Made by a program: the position numbers and the translations under genes. From NCBI GenBank assembly GCA_947495775.1, contig CANMAQ010000007.1:62001-126000 (forward strand): a DNA stretch of 64,000 bases, written 5' to 3'. The first letter of the stretch is position 1. Each line of letters starts with the position of its first letter. Shown here piece by piece: positions 42,896 through 50,681 of this stretch. A model generated the notes under the pieces. That model was not told where the DNA came from. It made no database searches and was given only the letters and a program-made list of their open reading frames with translations. The stretch is from Jejuia algarum. Its GTDB lineage: Bacteria; Bacteroidota; Bacteroidia; Flavobacteriales; Flavobacteriaceae.

Positions 42896-43162
42896 CCTTC
42901 CCCAAGGAAAGGTGGCAAGCCTTACTATTAAAGCAACTTTGATAAATGGCACAAGTAAAAACACCGATTTTTTAACTATTGTTAAGAATCCTAATTTTGA
43001 AATGCCCCATGATAAAACCTTAGATGCAGGGAGCAATTCTGCCATTAAATTAGAAAAGATTAAAAATAAAGGTTGGGATATAGATATTAAGGCATTAAAC
43101 ACCTTTGCCCAAACGGAGTATATTGTTATACAGGATTATAAAGGTGATGAGGTTGGCAAAAT
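42591..43162 (+). repeat. 572-bp direct repeat, copy 2
   Basis: This is the second copy of the segment at 41253-41824, offset by exactly 1338 bp with no gaps. After 43162 it continues into sequence that copy 1 lacks (GAAATGGCGCCC...), so this copy keeps the original downstream context of the effector fragment. Confidence 0.9.
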
Positions 43163-43712
43163 AGAAATGGCGCCCAATAGCGTTGAGAATTTAGACGTCA
43201 AAATTATCCCCGTTGTTTTTAAGTCTACCCCTGCCAAAGAAACGACAGACGCGCAAGCCCTTTATAGAAGCGCAATAAATGGCGGGAAATTGATAAACAC
43301 GCTAAACAATAAAGCCTTTAGTCAAATAGGTGTAAAATGTATCATAGCCCCTATAACACCATCGCTTGAATGTATTGTTGTAGATGTTATGAAAGACAAT
43401 TGAGGGACTTTAGCCTCAAAAGGATATGCTGTCCTTACTAAGGAAAATGAAATTTGGGAAGGTAAACTTGAAGAAGGAGCAATGCTACAGTTTTGGTACG
43501 GTAGTAATTTAACTTTAATTAAAAATAAAATTAAAGCAAGAAGTCTAGAAGATAGACAAGGTGGTCATTCAGTTATATTTAAATCATATATTAAAGACAG
43601 TTCTGGCAGTGTTACGGGGTTTAAATATTATGATTATTCTGGGATTAGTAAATCCGCTATTAAAGGTGATGGAAGCTTGTTTTTAGGAGCTAATTTAAAA
43701 GATATTAAGTAA
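42858..43712 (+). pseudogene. Effector C-terminal region with Cys/His hydrolase-like domain, split by one in-frame TGA
   Basis: The frame from 42858 runs 181 codons to a TGA at 43401-43403. It then continues open in the same frame for another 102 codons to the TAA at 43710. Joined, the protein would have an N-terminal beta-rich part (WINLPQGKVASLTIKATL ... VVFKSTPAKETTDAQ). A domain then follows with Cys in PSLECIVVDVM, GTLASKGYAVLTKENEIWEG, and GGHSVIFKSYIKDSSGSVTGF with YYDYSG. The Cys and Gly-His-Ser order resembles papain-like/NlpC or Tae-type peptidoglycan hydrolases. The 5' end is missing because LRR gene 2 occupies it. The TGA probably makes this a pseudogene. The next gene, a lipoprotein, fits as immunity protein. 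Confidence 0.65.
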
Positions 43713-44338
43713 TGAAAATTATATTAGTAATAAGTTTTGCATTTTTCTTTAGTTGTAAAAACAAAATAGGTAACGTTTTTAATTCTGAATTAGAAATGAA
43801 AAACAAAACGTTTATTAAAAAAAACAATGATGAAGTAGATATTTCTCTTGAATATTCTACATGTAAAAATTCATACAGGGATACTGATCTTTATAGCAAG
43901 TTTATTGGCATTGAAAAGCAGAAATATAAAAATAGTTTAGAAAATAATAAATTATTCTACCAAGCCGAAAAAGAAAAATTTGATATATTATTTGAAGGTC
44001 AAAATATCATTTGTATACTATCATTATCAGGCAATGGATATAATATTTTTGATCTATTTTACGACAAAGATAGGTCTACATCAAAATACGTATACAACAA
44101 AATATTAATGGTTAATAAAAATAGAGATGAAGCACTTGATTATCATGATTTTTTTAAAAGAGGAATGGTTTTTATCTTAAATGAGCGAGTTAATAAAATA
44201 ACAATTGTAACTTTCAATCCTTTTCTAGATAATAGCATACCAGCTAAAATAAAAACCATTTTTAATAAGAATAAAGATTATTTTAAAACAGCGTTTATGA
44301 CAACAGGAATTGGTACTGTTCAAAACCTTGTCCAATAA
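43712..44338 (+). CDS. Lipoprotein, probable periplasmic immunity protein
   Basis: This 208-aa protein begins with a lipoprotein signal (MKIILVISFAFFFSC, lipobox FFSC). It shares one base with the stop of the effector fragment upstream (TAATG), so it was co-translated with that effector. The mature part is lysine- and asparagine-rich with no recognised domain. An effector that attacks peptidoglycan needs a periplasmic immunity protein, and a lipoprotein in this position fits. The link is inferred from position and export signal. Its own frame is intact. Confidence 0.6.
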   Translation: MKIILVISFAFFFSCKNKIGNVFNSELEMKNKTFIKKNNDEVDISLEYSTCKNSYRDTDLYSKFIGIEKQKYKNSLENNKLFYQAEKEKFDILFEGQNIICILSLSGNGYNIFDLFYDKDRSTSKYVYNKILMVNKNRDEALDYHDFFKRGMVFILNERVNKITIVTFNPFLDNSIPAKIKTIFNKNKDYFKTAFMTTGIGTVQNLVQ

Positions 44339-44554
44339 TGATGTCAATTTTAAAAAAAAATAATCCAAGCATAGTGTTAATCATTTTCTGTATTACAATA
44401 ACTCATTCTACGTTAGGAAATAATTTCAAAAGCAACTTTTAAAAAAAAATGACAGTATTGAAACATGTCTTTCTCGTTTAATGAAGGCTTCTGGATATCT
44501 TTAAAGAAAACCATTAAAAAAGGTATACCTGTAATGGTTGGTGTAGAGACTTAA
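44338..44554 (+). pseudogene. Frameshifted remnant of another effector or secreted protein
   Basis: An ATG at 44338 overlaps the preceding stop and opens a 34-codon frame with a hydrophobic signal-like stretch (NPSIVLIIFCITITHSTLG) that ends at 44442. Two other frames then carry NDSIETCLSRLMKASGY and LKKTIKKGIPVMVGVET, up to the stop at 44552-44554. The GIPVMVGVE piece, after a Cys-containing helix, resembles a segment of papain-like effector hydrolases of Bacteroidota. The three pieces need two frameshifts to join. I take it as a decayed gene at the edge of the effector island. Confidence 0.4.
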
Positions 44555-44568
44555 AAAAAGAGGTTTTT

Positions 44569-45594
44569 TTAGAGTTTTTTAGTGCTATCCCGTTCAATAA
44601 GGCTTGTCTTAACAATTTTAGTTTGAAAAGGTTTATGGTTTTGCTCATCGTTTTCTATACGTTCTATAAGCATACTAGCGGCAGATTCCCCAATGTGTTT
44701 GCCATGTTGGCTAATTGCAGAAATAGAAGGTGTAAGATGTTGTAGGAGCCTTCCGTTTGTAAAACAGGCGATAGCCATATCGTCGGGGACGGTATACTGC
44801 ATTTGTTTTACAAGACGCAGCGCGTTTACAGCAGAGGTTTCTTCCAAGCACAGTAGACCGTCTATAGATTTATCGGCGAGTATGATTTTAAGTGCCGTAT
44901 CAAAATCTTCGTGCTTTGCTATGCGAACAATACGCTTCTCCTGAACAGGCATACCAAATGCATTTAAAGCCTTTTTATAGCCCTCTACACGTAATTTCCC
45001 CACACTTAAATTGTCGATCACAGAAATTAAAGCGATATGCTTACAGCCCGTTTTAATTAAATGCGATGTCGCAGAAAAGGCGCCCTCCAAATCGTCTACA
45101 ATAACTTTGTCGCAGTTAAAAGTATCTGAAATACGATCGAACATCACTATAGGAATCCCTTCATTTGAAGCGTTTTGCAAATGCGTGTACTGTTCTTTAA
45201 CTTGTGTTTCTTCCGCAAGTGAAATGATAATACCGTCTAAAGTATCACTTTTTAGTAATTCTAAAGTTTTGACTTCCTTTTCAAACGATTCGTTCGAAAT
45301 ACATGAAATAATATGATACCCATGCTGGGTGGCCTTTGCTTCTATGCCTACAAATACTTTAGCAAAAAAACTATTCATAATATTGGGGATAATCACCCCA
45401 ATGGTTTTTGTTTTTTTATGCAATACACTTAGATCTACACTTTTGGATTTGTAATTGTTAGCCCTAGCATAGGCTACAATTTTCTCCTTAGTAGTAGCAC
45501 TAATTTCATAGCTATCGCTCAATGCTTTAGATACGGTAGCGATGGAAACTCCAAATGTATTGGCGATATGTTTTAATGTGATGCGTTTTGGCAT
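44569..45594 (-). CDS. LacI family transcriptional regulator
   Basis: This 341-aa repressor-type protein has the LacI helix-turn-helix at residues 4-50 (ITLKHIANTFGVSIATVSKALS, then the hinge region NNYKSKSVDL). A periplasmic-binding-protein-like sensor domain follows (TIGVIIPNIMNSFFAKVFVGIEAKA, GIPIVMFDRISDTFNCDKV, DGLLCLEETSAVNALRL). Such proteins sense sugars or nucleosides. The nearest catabolic genes are the xylose genes 6 kb away on the other side of the effector island, so a role there is possible but unproven. Confidence 0.9.
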   Translation of the reverse strand: MPKRITLKHIANTFGVSIATVSKALSDSYEISATTKEKIVAYARANNYKSKSVDLSVLHKKTKTIGVIIPNIMNSFFAKVFVGIEAKATQHGYHIISCISNESFEKEVKTLELLKSDTLDGIIISLAEETQVKEQYTHLQNASNEGIPIVMFDRISDTFNCDKVIVDDLEGAFSATSHLIKTGCKHIALISVIDNLSVGKLRVEGYKKALNAFGMPVQEKRIVRIAKHEDFDTALKIILADKSIDGLLCLEETSAVNALRLVKQMQYTVPDDMAIACFTNGRLLQHLTPSISAISQHGKHIGESAASMLIERIENDEQNHKPFQTKIVKTSLIERDSTKKL

Positions 45595-45699
45595 TGACTA
45601 GAGGTGAAATCATTAGTATAACACCTTTGTTAAGGTATTAGGCACTATTAAATTTAATGTTTGCAAGCTGTTTGTATGGCACAACAGTGCATATGACTA

Positions 45700-45707
45700 C
45701 AAAATTA
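45700..45707 (-). promoter_or_regulatory. -7 promoter element of the LacI-type gene
   Basis: On the minus strand TAATTTTG matches TAnnTTTG. It lies about 105 bases before the ATG at 45594. The leader contains a 12-bp AT-rich palindrome (ATTAAATTTAAT) near 45650-45661 that could serve autoregulation. No -33 TTG is visible. Confidence 0.4.
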
Positions 45708-45753
45708 AACATTTTTTACACTGTTCGATAATTGCTAGTGCGCTTTTGTGAGC

Positions 45754-47145
45754 TTAATTTGCAGGGTGTGCTGTCTTTTTGAAATGTAAGGCTATAACAG
45801 TACCCGTATTGGGCGTGCTTTTAACGGTAATTTTCCCTTTATGCAGTAGCATAATTTGCTTACACAAACTAAGACCAATACCACTACCAGTTGTTTTAGT
45901 GGTAAAAAATGGCACAAAAATATCGTTACTAATTTCTTTAGGAATGCCTTTGCCATTATCGACAACCGATAGGGTGGTACTGCCATCTATATGTGTTTTT
46001 GCCAATAACGTTATCGTTGGGGTTTTGGTTTTTTCTAAGGCTTCTATTGCATTTAAAATAAGGTTTAATAAAACCTGTTCAATAAGGTAGTTGTCAACGT
46101 CTATCTCTAAATTAGGGTTTTCAATATTACAAATTAACGTCATGTTTTTCTCGACAAGAGAAGGCAGCATTAGTGTTTTTAGACTCGAAAATAAAGCGCT
46201 TACATTTACCTTGCTAAGGTTTAGTGTATTAATCTTATTTAAACTTCTATAGGTTTTTGCAAATTTTAAAAGGCCTTCGCTTCGGCTTTTAATGCTTTCT
46301 ATGCCCGTGCTTAAATCTGTAATGTCTAAAGTTGCAGTTTCAGGAGTATCGATAGCGGCTAAAATTTGAGATTGTAACGTTTCTGCTAAGGAACTTATAG
46401 GCGCGATAGAATTCATGATTTCATGTGTCATAACACTTAACAGTTTTTTCCAAGCTTCAGATTCGTTTTTGTTTAAAGTAGCGTCGATATTTTGAAGAAC
46501 GATTAATTTAAAACGCTGGTCTTTTATTTCAAAAATACTGGTAGATATTAACAGTTTGACGTCTTCATTTTCAATATTGAGTGTGATGTTATCATCTGTA
46601 GTGTAGTGGTTGGTGAAAATAAGTTTGAAAAGTTCTGGCTTTCTGTTTTTTATAAAATTGACTGTTTTCAGCGAAGGGACATTCAGTATAGTTTTAAAAG
46701 CATCGTTACCCCATAAGACATGGCCTGTTTCAATATTGTAAGCGATAATTCCGGTTTGTATGAGCTCTAATATTTTTTTGAGGTATAAATGTTGTTCTTC
46801 TTTTTCTTTATTGATCTGGATGATCGTTTTAGTAACAGCATTGAAGTTTTTATGTAGTTTTTTAATGTCAGGAGCGCCCGTATCTTCATTAAACCATCTT
46901 GAAAAATCTTTATATTTTATAGATTCGAAAAAATCATCTATTTCAGAAAACCGTTTAGACATAAAATTTAAAAGGTTTAGAAAAGACAAAATGGACAGGG
47001 CTAAGAAACACGCTGAAAGCAAATGTTTCAAAGAGGGGTTTAAATTAAAATCTAAAGCGAATACACTATACGCTAAAGCCATTAGCGTTAAAAATAAAAT
47101 GAAGACCCTTAAAAATAAGGCCCGTTTAAACGTGTTATAAACCAT
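45754..47145 (-). CDS. Sensor histidine kinase (NtrY-like, PAS-HisKA-HATPase)
   Basis: This 463-aa membrane kinase has two N-terminal helices (about 10-30 and 36-55). A PAS-like region is at about 125-225 (GIIAYNIETGHVLWGNDAFKTIL). The phospho-acceptor is His in LSVMTHEIMNSIAPISS near residue 240. The ATPase boxes are NLILNAIEALEK (N), VVDNGKGIP (G1) and TTGSGIGLSLC (G2). There is almost no extracytoplasmic loop, so it probably senses an intramembrane or cytosolic signal. It overlaps the regulator gene upstream by 11 nt and would phosphorylate that product. Confidence 0.88.
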   Translation of the reverse strand: MVYNTFKRALFLRVFILFLTLMALAYSVFALDFNLNPSLKHLLSACFLALSILSFLNLLNFMSKRFSEIDDFFESIKYKDFSRWFNEDTGAPDIKKLHKNFNAVTKTIIQINKEKEEQHLYLKKILELIQTGIIAYNIETGHVLWGNDAFKTILNVPSLKTVNFIKNRKPELFKLIFTNHYTTDDNITLNIENEDVKLLISTSIFEIKDQRFKLIVLQNIDATLNKNESEAWKKLLSVMTHEIMNSIAPISSLAETLQSQILAAIDTPETATLDITDLSTGIESIKSRSEGLLKFAKTYRSLNKINTLNLSKVNVSALFSSLKTLMLPSLVEKNMTLICNIENPNLEIDVDNYLIEQVLLNLILNAIEALEKTKTPTITLLAKTHIDGSTTLSVVDNGKGIPKEISNDIFVPFFTTKTTGSGIGLSLCKQIMLLHKGKITVKSTPNTGTVIALHFKKTAHPAN

Positions 47146-48481
47146 ATTTATTAAGCCTTCTGTAAAGCGCCGTTCTTGTAATGCCTAATAGTTTAGCCGA
47201 TTTAGAAATGTTACCGTTATTTTTTTCAATGACTTTTAGAATTGCATTTTTCTCAACGGTTTCCAATTTAAAATCGTCTTCGTGCAAGGCCTGTATATTT
47301 TTCTCTAATGGTGAAAATACCAGATCATCTTCATTTAATATAGAAGTTTCGGCCATAATTACGGCACGTTCTAGAGCATATTGCAACTCTCGAACATTAC
47401 CTGGAAAGGGGTAATTACACAGTTTTTGTATAAAACTGTCGTCTAATTTAAAGCCCGATTTAGTATACTTATCGCTGTATATCTCTACAAAATGTTTTGC
47501 CAAAACAACAACATCTCTTCCTCGGGTTCTTAGAGGCGGTATCATGATTTCTACCGTATTAATTCTATAGATCAAATCTCTTCTAAACAAGGTTTCGTTA
47601 GAAAGGGATTGGATTTGCAAGTTTGTCGCGCAAATAAGGCGTATGTCTATAGGTATGCTGTGGTTAGAGCCTAAAGGCGTAACGTGTCTGTTTTGTAACA
47701 CAGTTAAGAGTCTTGCTTGTTGCTGTAAGCTAATGTTGCCTATTTCATCAAGAAATAAGGTGCCACCATGAGCGGTTTCAAAACGCCCTTTTCGATCTTC
47801 TCTGGCATCTGTAAAAGCACCTTTTTTATACCCAAAAAGTTCACTTTCAAATAAGGTTTCGGTTAATGCGCCCACGTCTACTTTAACAAAAGGCTTGTTT
47901 TTTCTTAATGAATTATCATGAATGGCTTTGGCAATTAAGTCTTTTCCTGTGCCGTTTTCGCCTAAAATTAAAATGTTGGCATCGGTTGGTGCTATTTTTT
48001 TTACTTTCAAAAAAACAGCTTCCATCACCTTGCTTTCTCCTAGTAATTTCGTGCCTTTTACAAGTGTTCTTGCGTTTTTGTTGTGTTTTGACAGCTTCTG
48101 GTCAAGACTATCACAAAGTGCTGCAATAAGTTTGTCGTTTTTCCATGGTTTGACTAAAAAATCTGAAGCCCCTTGTTTTAAACCTCTAATTGCTAATTCT
48201 AAATCACTGTAAGCTGTTATTAAAATAACAGTTAAGTTCTTATTGGTTTCCTTAATTTTATTAAGCCAATAAATGCCTTCGTTCCCAGTATTTATAAGCC
48301 CATTAAAATTCATGTCTAGAATGACAATATCGAATTGTTGGGTTTTGATGAGGTGTATGAGGTTTGCTGGGTTTTGTTCGGTGGTAACGTTTTTTACTTT
48401 CGATTTTAGAAGTAACCGCAAGGCAATCAATACATCTGGATCGTCATCAACAACTAATATGTTCGCATGTTTTAATAGCAT
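47135..48481 (-). CDS. NtrC-type sigma-54-dependent response regulator
   Basis: This 448-aa regulator has three parts. A receiver domain (1-125) carries the acceptor Asp in FDIVILDMNF near residue 56. An AAA+ domain follows at about 145-380, with Walker A GENGTGKD, ELFGYKKGAFTDA, Walker B GGTLFLDEIG and the arginine finger region LFRRDLIYR. A Fis-type helix-turn-helix forms the end (NISKSAKLLGITRTALYRRLNKYGL). The sigma-54 contact loop reads GAFTDA where the textbook motif is GAFTGA. It is divergent from the transporter genes, which it most likely controls through the repeats at 48549-48592. Confidence 0.88.
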   Translation of the reverse strand: MLLKHANILVVDDDPDVLIALRLLLKSKVKNVTTEQNPANLIHLIKTQQFDIVILDMNFNGLINTGNEGIYWLNKIKETNKNLTVILITAYSDLELAIRGLKQGASDFLVKPWKNDKLIAALCDSLDQKLSKHNKNARTLVKGTKLLGESKVMEAVFLKVKKIAPTDANILILGENGTGKDLIAKAIHDNSLRKNKPFVKVDVGALTETLFESELFGYKKGAFTDAREDRKGRFETAHGGTLFLDEIGNISLQQQARLLTVLQNRHVTPLGSNHSIPIDIRLICATNLQIQSLSNETLFRRDLIYRINTVEIMIPPLRTRGRDVVVLAKHFVEIYSDKYTKSGFKLDDSFIQKLCNYPFPGNVRELQYALERAVIMAETSILNEDDLVFSPLEKNIQALHEDDFKLETVEKNAILKVIEKNNGNISKSAKLLGITRTALYRRLNKYGL

Positions 48482-48548
48482 AATTACAATATTACGATTT
48501 TATCAAGGGCATTTAAAATTATTGATCTATAAAAATAAAACATTAAAA

Positions 48549-48592
48549 AAGTGTTGTATTATCGAACGCAGTTGTATCATTTTCGAACACTT
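48549..48592. promoter_or_regulatory. Candidate enhancer: two direct repeats inside an inverted repeat
   Basis: GTTGTATTATCGAAC (48553-48567) is followed by GTTGTATCATTTTCGAAC (48571-48588), a tandem of similar half-sites. The whole is framed by AAGTGTT (48549-48555) and its exact complement AACACTT (48586-48592). It lies about 90-135 bases before the adaptor gene and 70-110 before the regulator gene, as upstream activator sites of NtrC-type proteins do. A further exact ATTATCGAAC occurs on the minus strand at 45723-45732, beyond the kinase gene. Confidence 0.5.
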
Positions 48593-48684
48593 AAAATTGG
48601 TGGTATATGATTAACTTGTTGTTTGTTAGTATTTTATGTTTATGGCATGGTAATGCCTATATGTAAGCCAAATAGTAATAACTT

Positions 48685-49935
48685 ATGGATATCATTTTAG
48701 AAAAGAAACGTTTTAGTGCTAAAAGAATACGTCTTATGGTTGGCGTCGTTCTATTGGTTGCTTTGATAATTTTTGTAATTTTTTCTACAGGAGGTAATTC
48801 AAAATTGAATGTTAATATGGAACGTATTTCAATTAGTGAAATCACCGAAGGTGTATTTCAAGAAAATATACCTGTTAGTGGCGTTGTACTGCCTATTACC
48901 ACTATTTATTTAGATGCTTTAGAAGGCGGACGGGTAGAGGAAATATTTGTAGAGGATGGCGCTATTATGAAACAGGGCACCCCTATACTTCGGCTTTCTA
49001 ATACAGATTTAGAATTAAGTTTAATCAATCAAGAAACCTCAGTTTATAATTTGCTTACACAAATGCAAATTTCCCAAAATGCGGCAAATCAAAACACAAT
49101 TAATAAGTTAAATAGAATGACCGATGTAGAAAATGCCCTTATTGAAGCCGATCGTATTTATAAACTTAACCAAACCTTATTTGCGGCAAAAGCCATAGGG
49201 CGTCAAGAATTTCAAGAATCTGAAAACAATTACAACTACCAGAAGCAGCGTATGGAATTGGCGCGAGAAATTTTAATTCAGGATTCTATATCGATTAAGC
49301 AAGAGGCCTCTCAAAAAAGAAATTCTCTAGGAAGAACGCAAAGTGCTTTAACGTTAATGCGAAAAAAGGTGGGTGATTTGGTTGTACGCGCTCCTGTAGA
49401 TGGACAACTCACGTCGTTAGATGCTGAAATTGGGCAATCTAAAAATAAAGGACAGCGTTTGGGACAAGTTGATGTGTTAAGTGGGTTTAAAGTACGTGCA
49501 GATATCGATGAACATTACATCTCCAGGATTTATACGGGACAAGAAGGGACCTTTTCTTTTAATGGGAAAGATTATAAGTTGATGATAAAAAAGGTGTTTA
49601 CCCAAGTCTCGGAAGGACGATTTCAGGTGGATATGCTGTTTAATGAAAAAATTGAAGGTATAAGACGTGGGCAATCCCTTCAAATTAGATTAGCTTTAAG
49701 CGATGAAAAACAAGCGATTTTAGTGCCTAAAGGCGGCTTTTTTCAAAAAACAGGAGGAAATTGGATTTTTAAGTTAAATGAAGATGGGACCTTAGCGCAT
49801 AAAGTAGCTATTAAATTAGGGACTAAAAATACGGCATATTACGAGGTGTTAGAAGGGGTGTCTCCTGGCGATAAAGTGATCACTTCTAGCTATGATAATT
49901 TTGGAGATAAAGACGAATTAGTATTAAAAGAATAA
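48685..49935 (+). CDS. HlyD/MacA-type periplasmic adaptor subunit
   Basis: This 416-aa adaptor is anchored by one helix (residues 15-35). A barrel-sandwich half-motif follows (GGRVEEIFVEDGAIMKQGTPILRLSNTDL), then a coiled-coil hairpin at about 110-215 (QNTINKLNRMTDVENALIEADRI ... LGRTQSALTLMRKKV). The second half-motif is VVRAPVDGQLTSLDAEIGQ and a beta-barrel/membrane-proximal part comes last. Such adaptors bridge an inner-membrane MacB-type transporter to an outer-membrane channel. The ATPase gene follows 10 bp downstream. No TolC-like gene is seen before the window ends. Confidence 0.88.
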   Translation: MDIILEKKRFSAKRIRLMVGVVLLVALIIFVIFSTGGNSKLNVNMERISISEITEGVFQENIPVSGVVLPITTIYLDALEGGRVEEIFVEDGAIMKQGTPILRLSNTDLELSLINQETSVYNLLTQMQISQNAANQNTINKLNRMTDVENALIEADRIYKLNQTLFAAKAIGRQEFQESENNYNYQKQRMELAREILIQDSISIKQEASQKRNSLGRTQSALTLMRKKVGDLVVRAPVDGQLTSLDAEIGQSKNKGQRLGQVDVLSGFKVRADIDEHYISRIYTGQEGTFSFNGKDYKLMIKKVFTQVSEGRFQVDMLFNEKIEGIRRGQSLQIRLALSDEKQAILVPKGGFFQKTGGNWIFKLNEDGTLAHKVAIKLGTKNTAYYEVLEGVSPGDKVITSSYDNFGDKDELVLKE

Positions 49936-49945
49936 GATAAACAAC

Positions 49946-50623
49946 ATGATAAAAATAACAGACTTAGAAAAATATTACAAAACAGAAGAGTTGCAAACCA
50001 TAGCCATTAATAAATTGTCTTTTGAGGTGAAGAAAGGCGAGTTTGTAGCTATTATGGGACCTTCAGGTTGTGGGAAATCGACGTTGCTCAATATTTTAGG
50101 CATGCTAGATGATGCCGATGCAGGGAGTTTTATGTTTAATGACGAAGAGGTTATAGATTACAATGAACGTAAACGTGCCCATTTGCGCAAGCATAATATT
50201 GGATTTGTATTTCAGAGTTTTAATTTAATTGATCAGTTATCTGTTTTTGAAAATGTAGAACTGCCGTTAATCTATACGGGAGTAAAAAAGTCTGAACGTA
50301 CCAAACGAGTAAACGAAGTGTTAGAAAAAATGCAAATCATGCACCGTCGCAAACACTTTCCGCAACAATTATCAGGAGGGCAGCAACAACGTGTTGCTGT
50401 GGCAAGAGCCGTTGTGAATAATCCCAATTTAATACTGGCCGATGAGCCTACGGGGAACTTAGACAGTTCTAATGGTAATGAGGTTATGGAACTTTTAACC
50501 GAGTTAAATGCTCAAGGCACTACCATTATTATGGTAACGCATAGTGAGCATGATGCGAAGTTTACGCACCGTATTATACGTTTATTAGACGGCCAAAAGG
50601 TGGCGGAGAATAGTTTGGTATAA
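49946..50623 (+). CDS. ABC transporter ATPase (LolD/MacB type)
   Basis: This 225-aa ATPase has Walker A GPSGCGKSTLLN (about 37-48), the Q-loop in FVFQSFNLIDQLSV, the signature LSGGQQQRVAVARA (about 137-150), Walker B LILADEPTGNLDS and the switch His in MVTHSEHD. Its length and the DEPTGNLDS form are those of LolD/MacB-type ATPases that drive FtsX-like permeases. It is the only ATPase gene in the visible array, so it presumably powers all the permeases encoded downstream. Confidence 0.93.
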   Translation: MIKITDLEKYYKTEELQTIAINKLSFEVKKGEFVAIMGPSGCGKSTLLNILGMLDDADAGSFMFNDEEVIDYNERKRAHLRKHNIGFVFQSFNLIDQLSVFENVELPLIYTGVKKSERTKRVNEVLEKMQIMHRRKHFPQQLSGGQQQRVAVARAVVNNPNLILADEPTGNLDSSNGNEVMELLTELNAQGTTIIMVTHSEHDAKFTHRIIRLLDGQKVAENSLV

Positions 50624-50681
50624 TATTAAAGAAATAGGTTGGCCCTAAAGGGATTACTACAATTTTATATTACATAGATTA

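Noticed and set aside
42848..43102. Minus-strand open frame, identical to one at 41510-41764
   Set aside because: It exists twice only because it lies within the duplicated segment. It is opposite to a frame with clear protein character and has no start context or family features.
40640..43162. CRISPR array or IS element as the cause of the direct repeats
   Set aside because: There are only two long copies with coding content, no short regular repeats, no transposase and no terminal inverted repeats. A tandem duplication explains them.
44555..44590. Terminator between the effector island and the LacI-type gene
   Set aside because: A and T runs are present around GAGG, but no stable GC-containing stem forms.
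48643..48657. Sigma-54 promoter TGGCATGGTAATGCC before the adaptor gene
   Set aside because: The GG-to-GC spacer is nine instead of ten bases. The same bases form a perfect short dyad, so a -24/-12 call is not justified.
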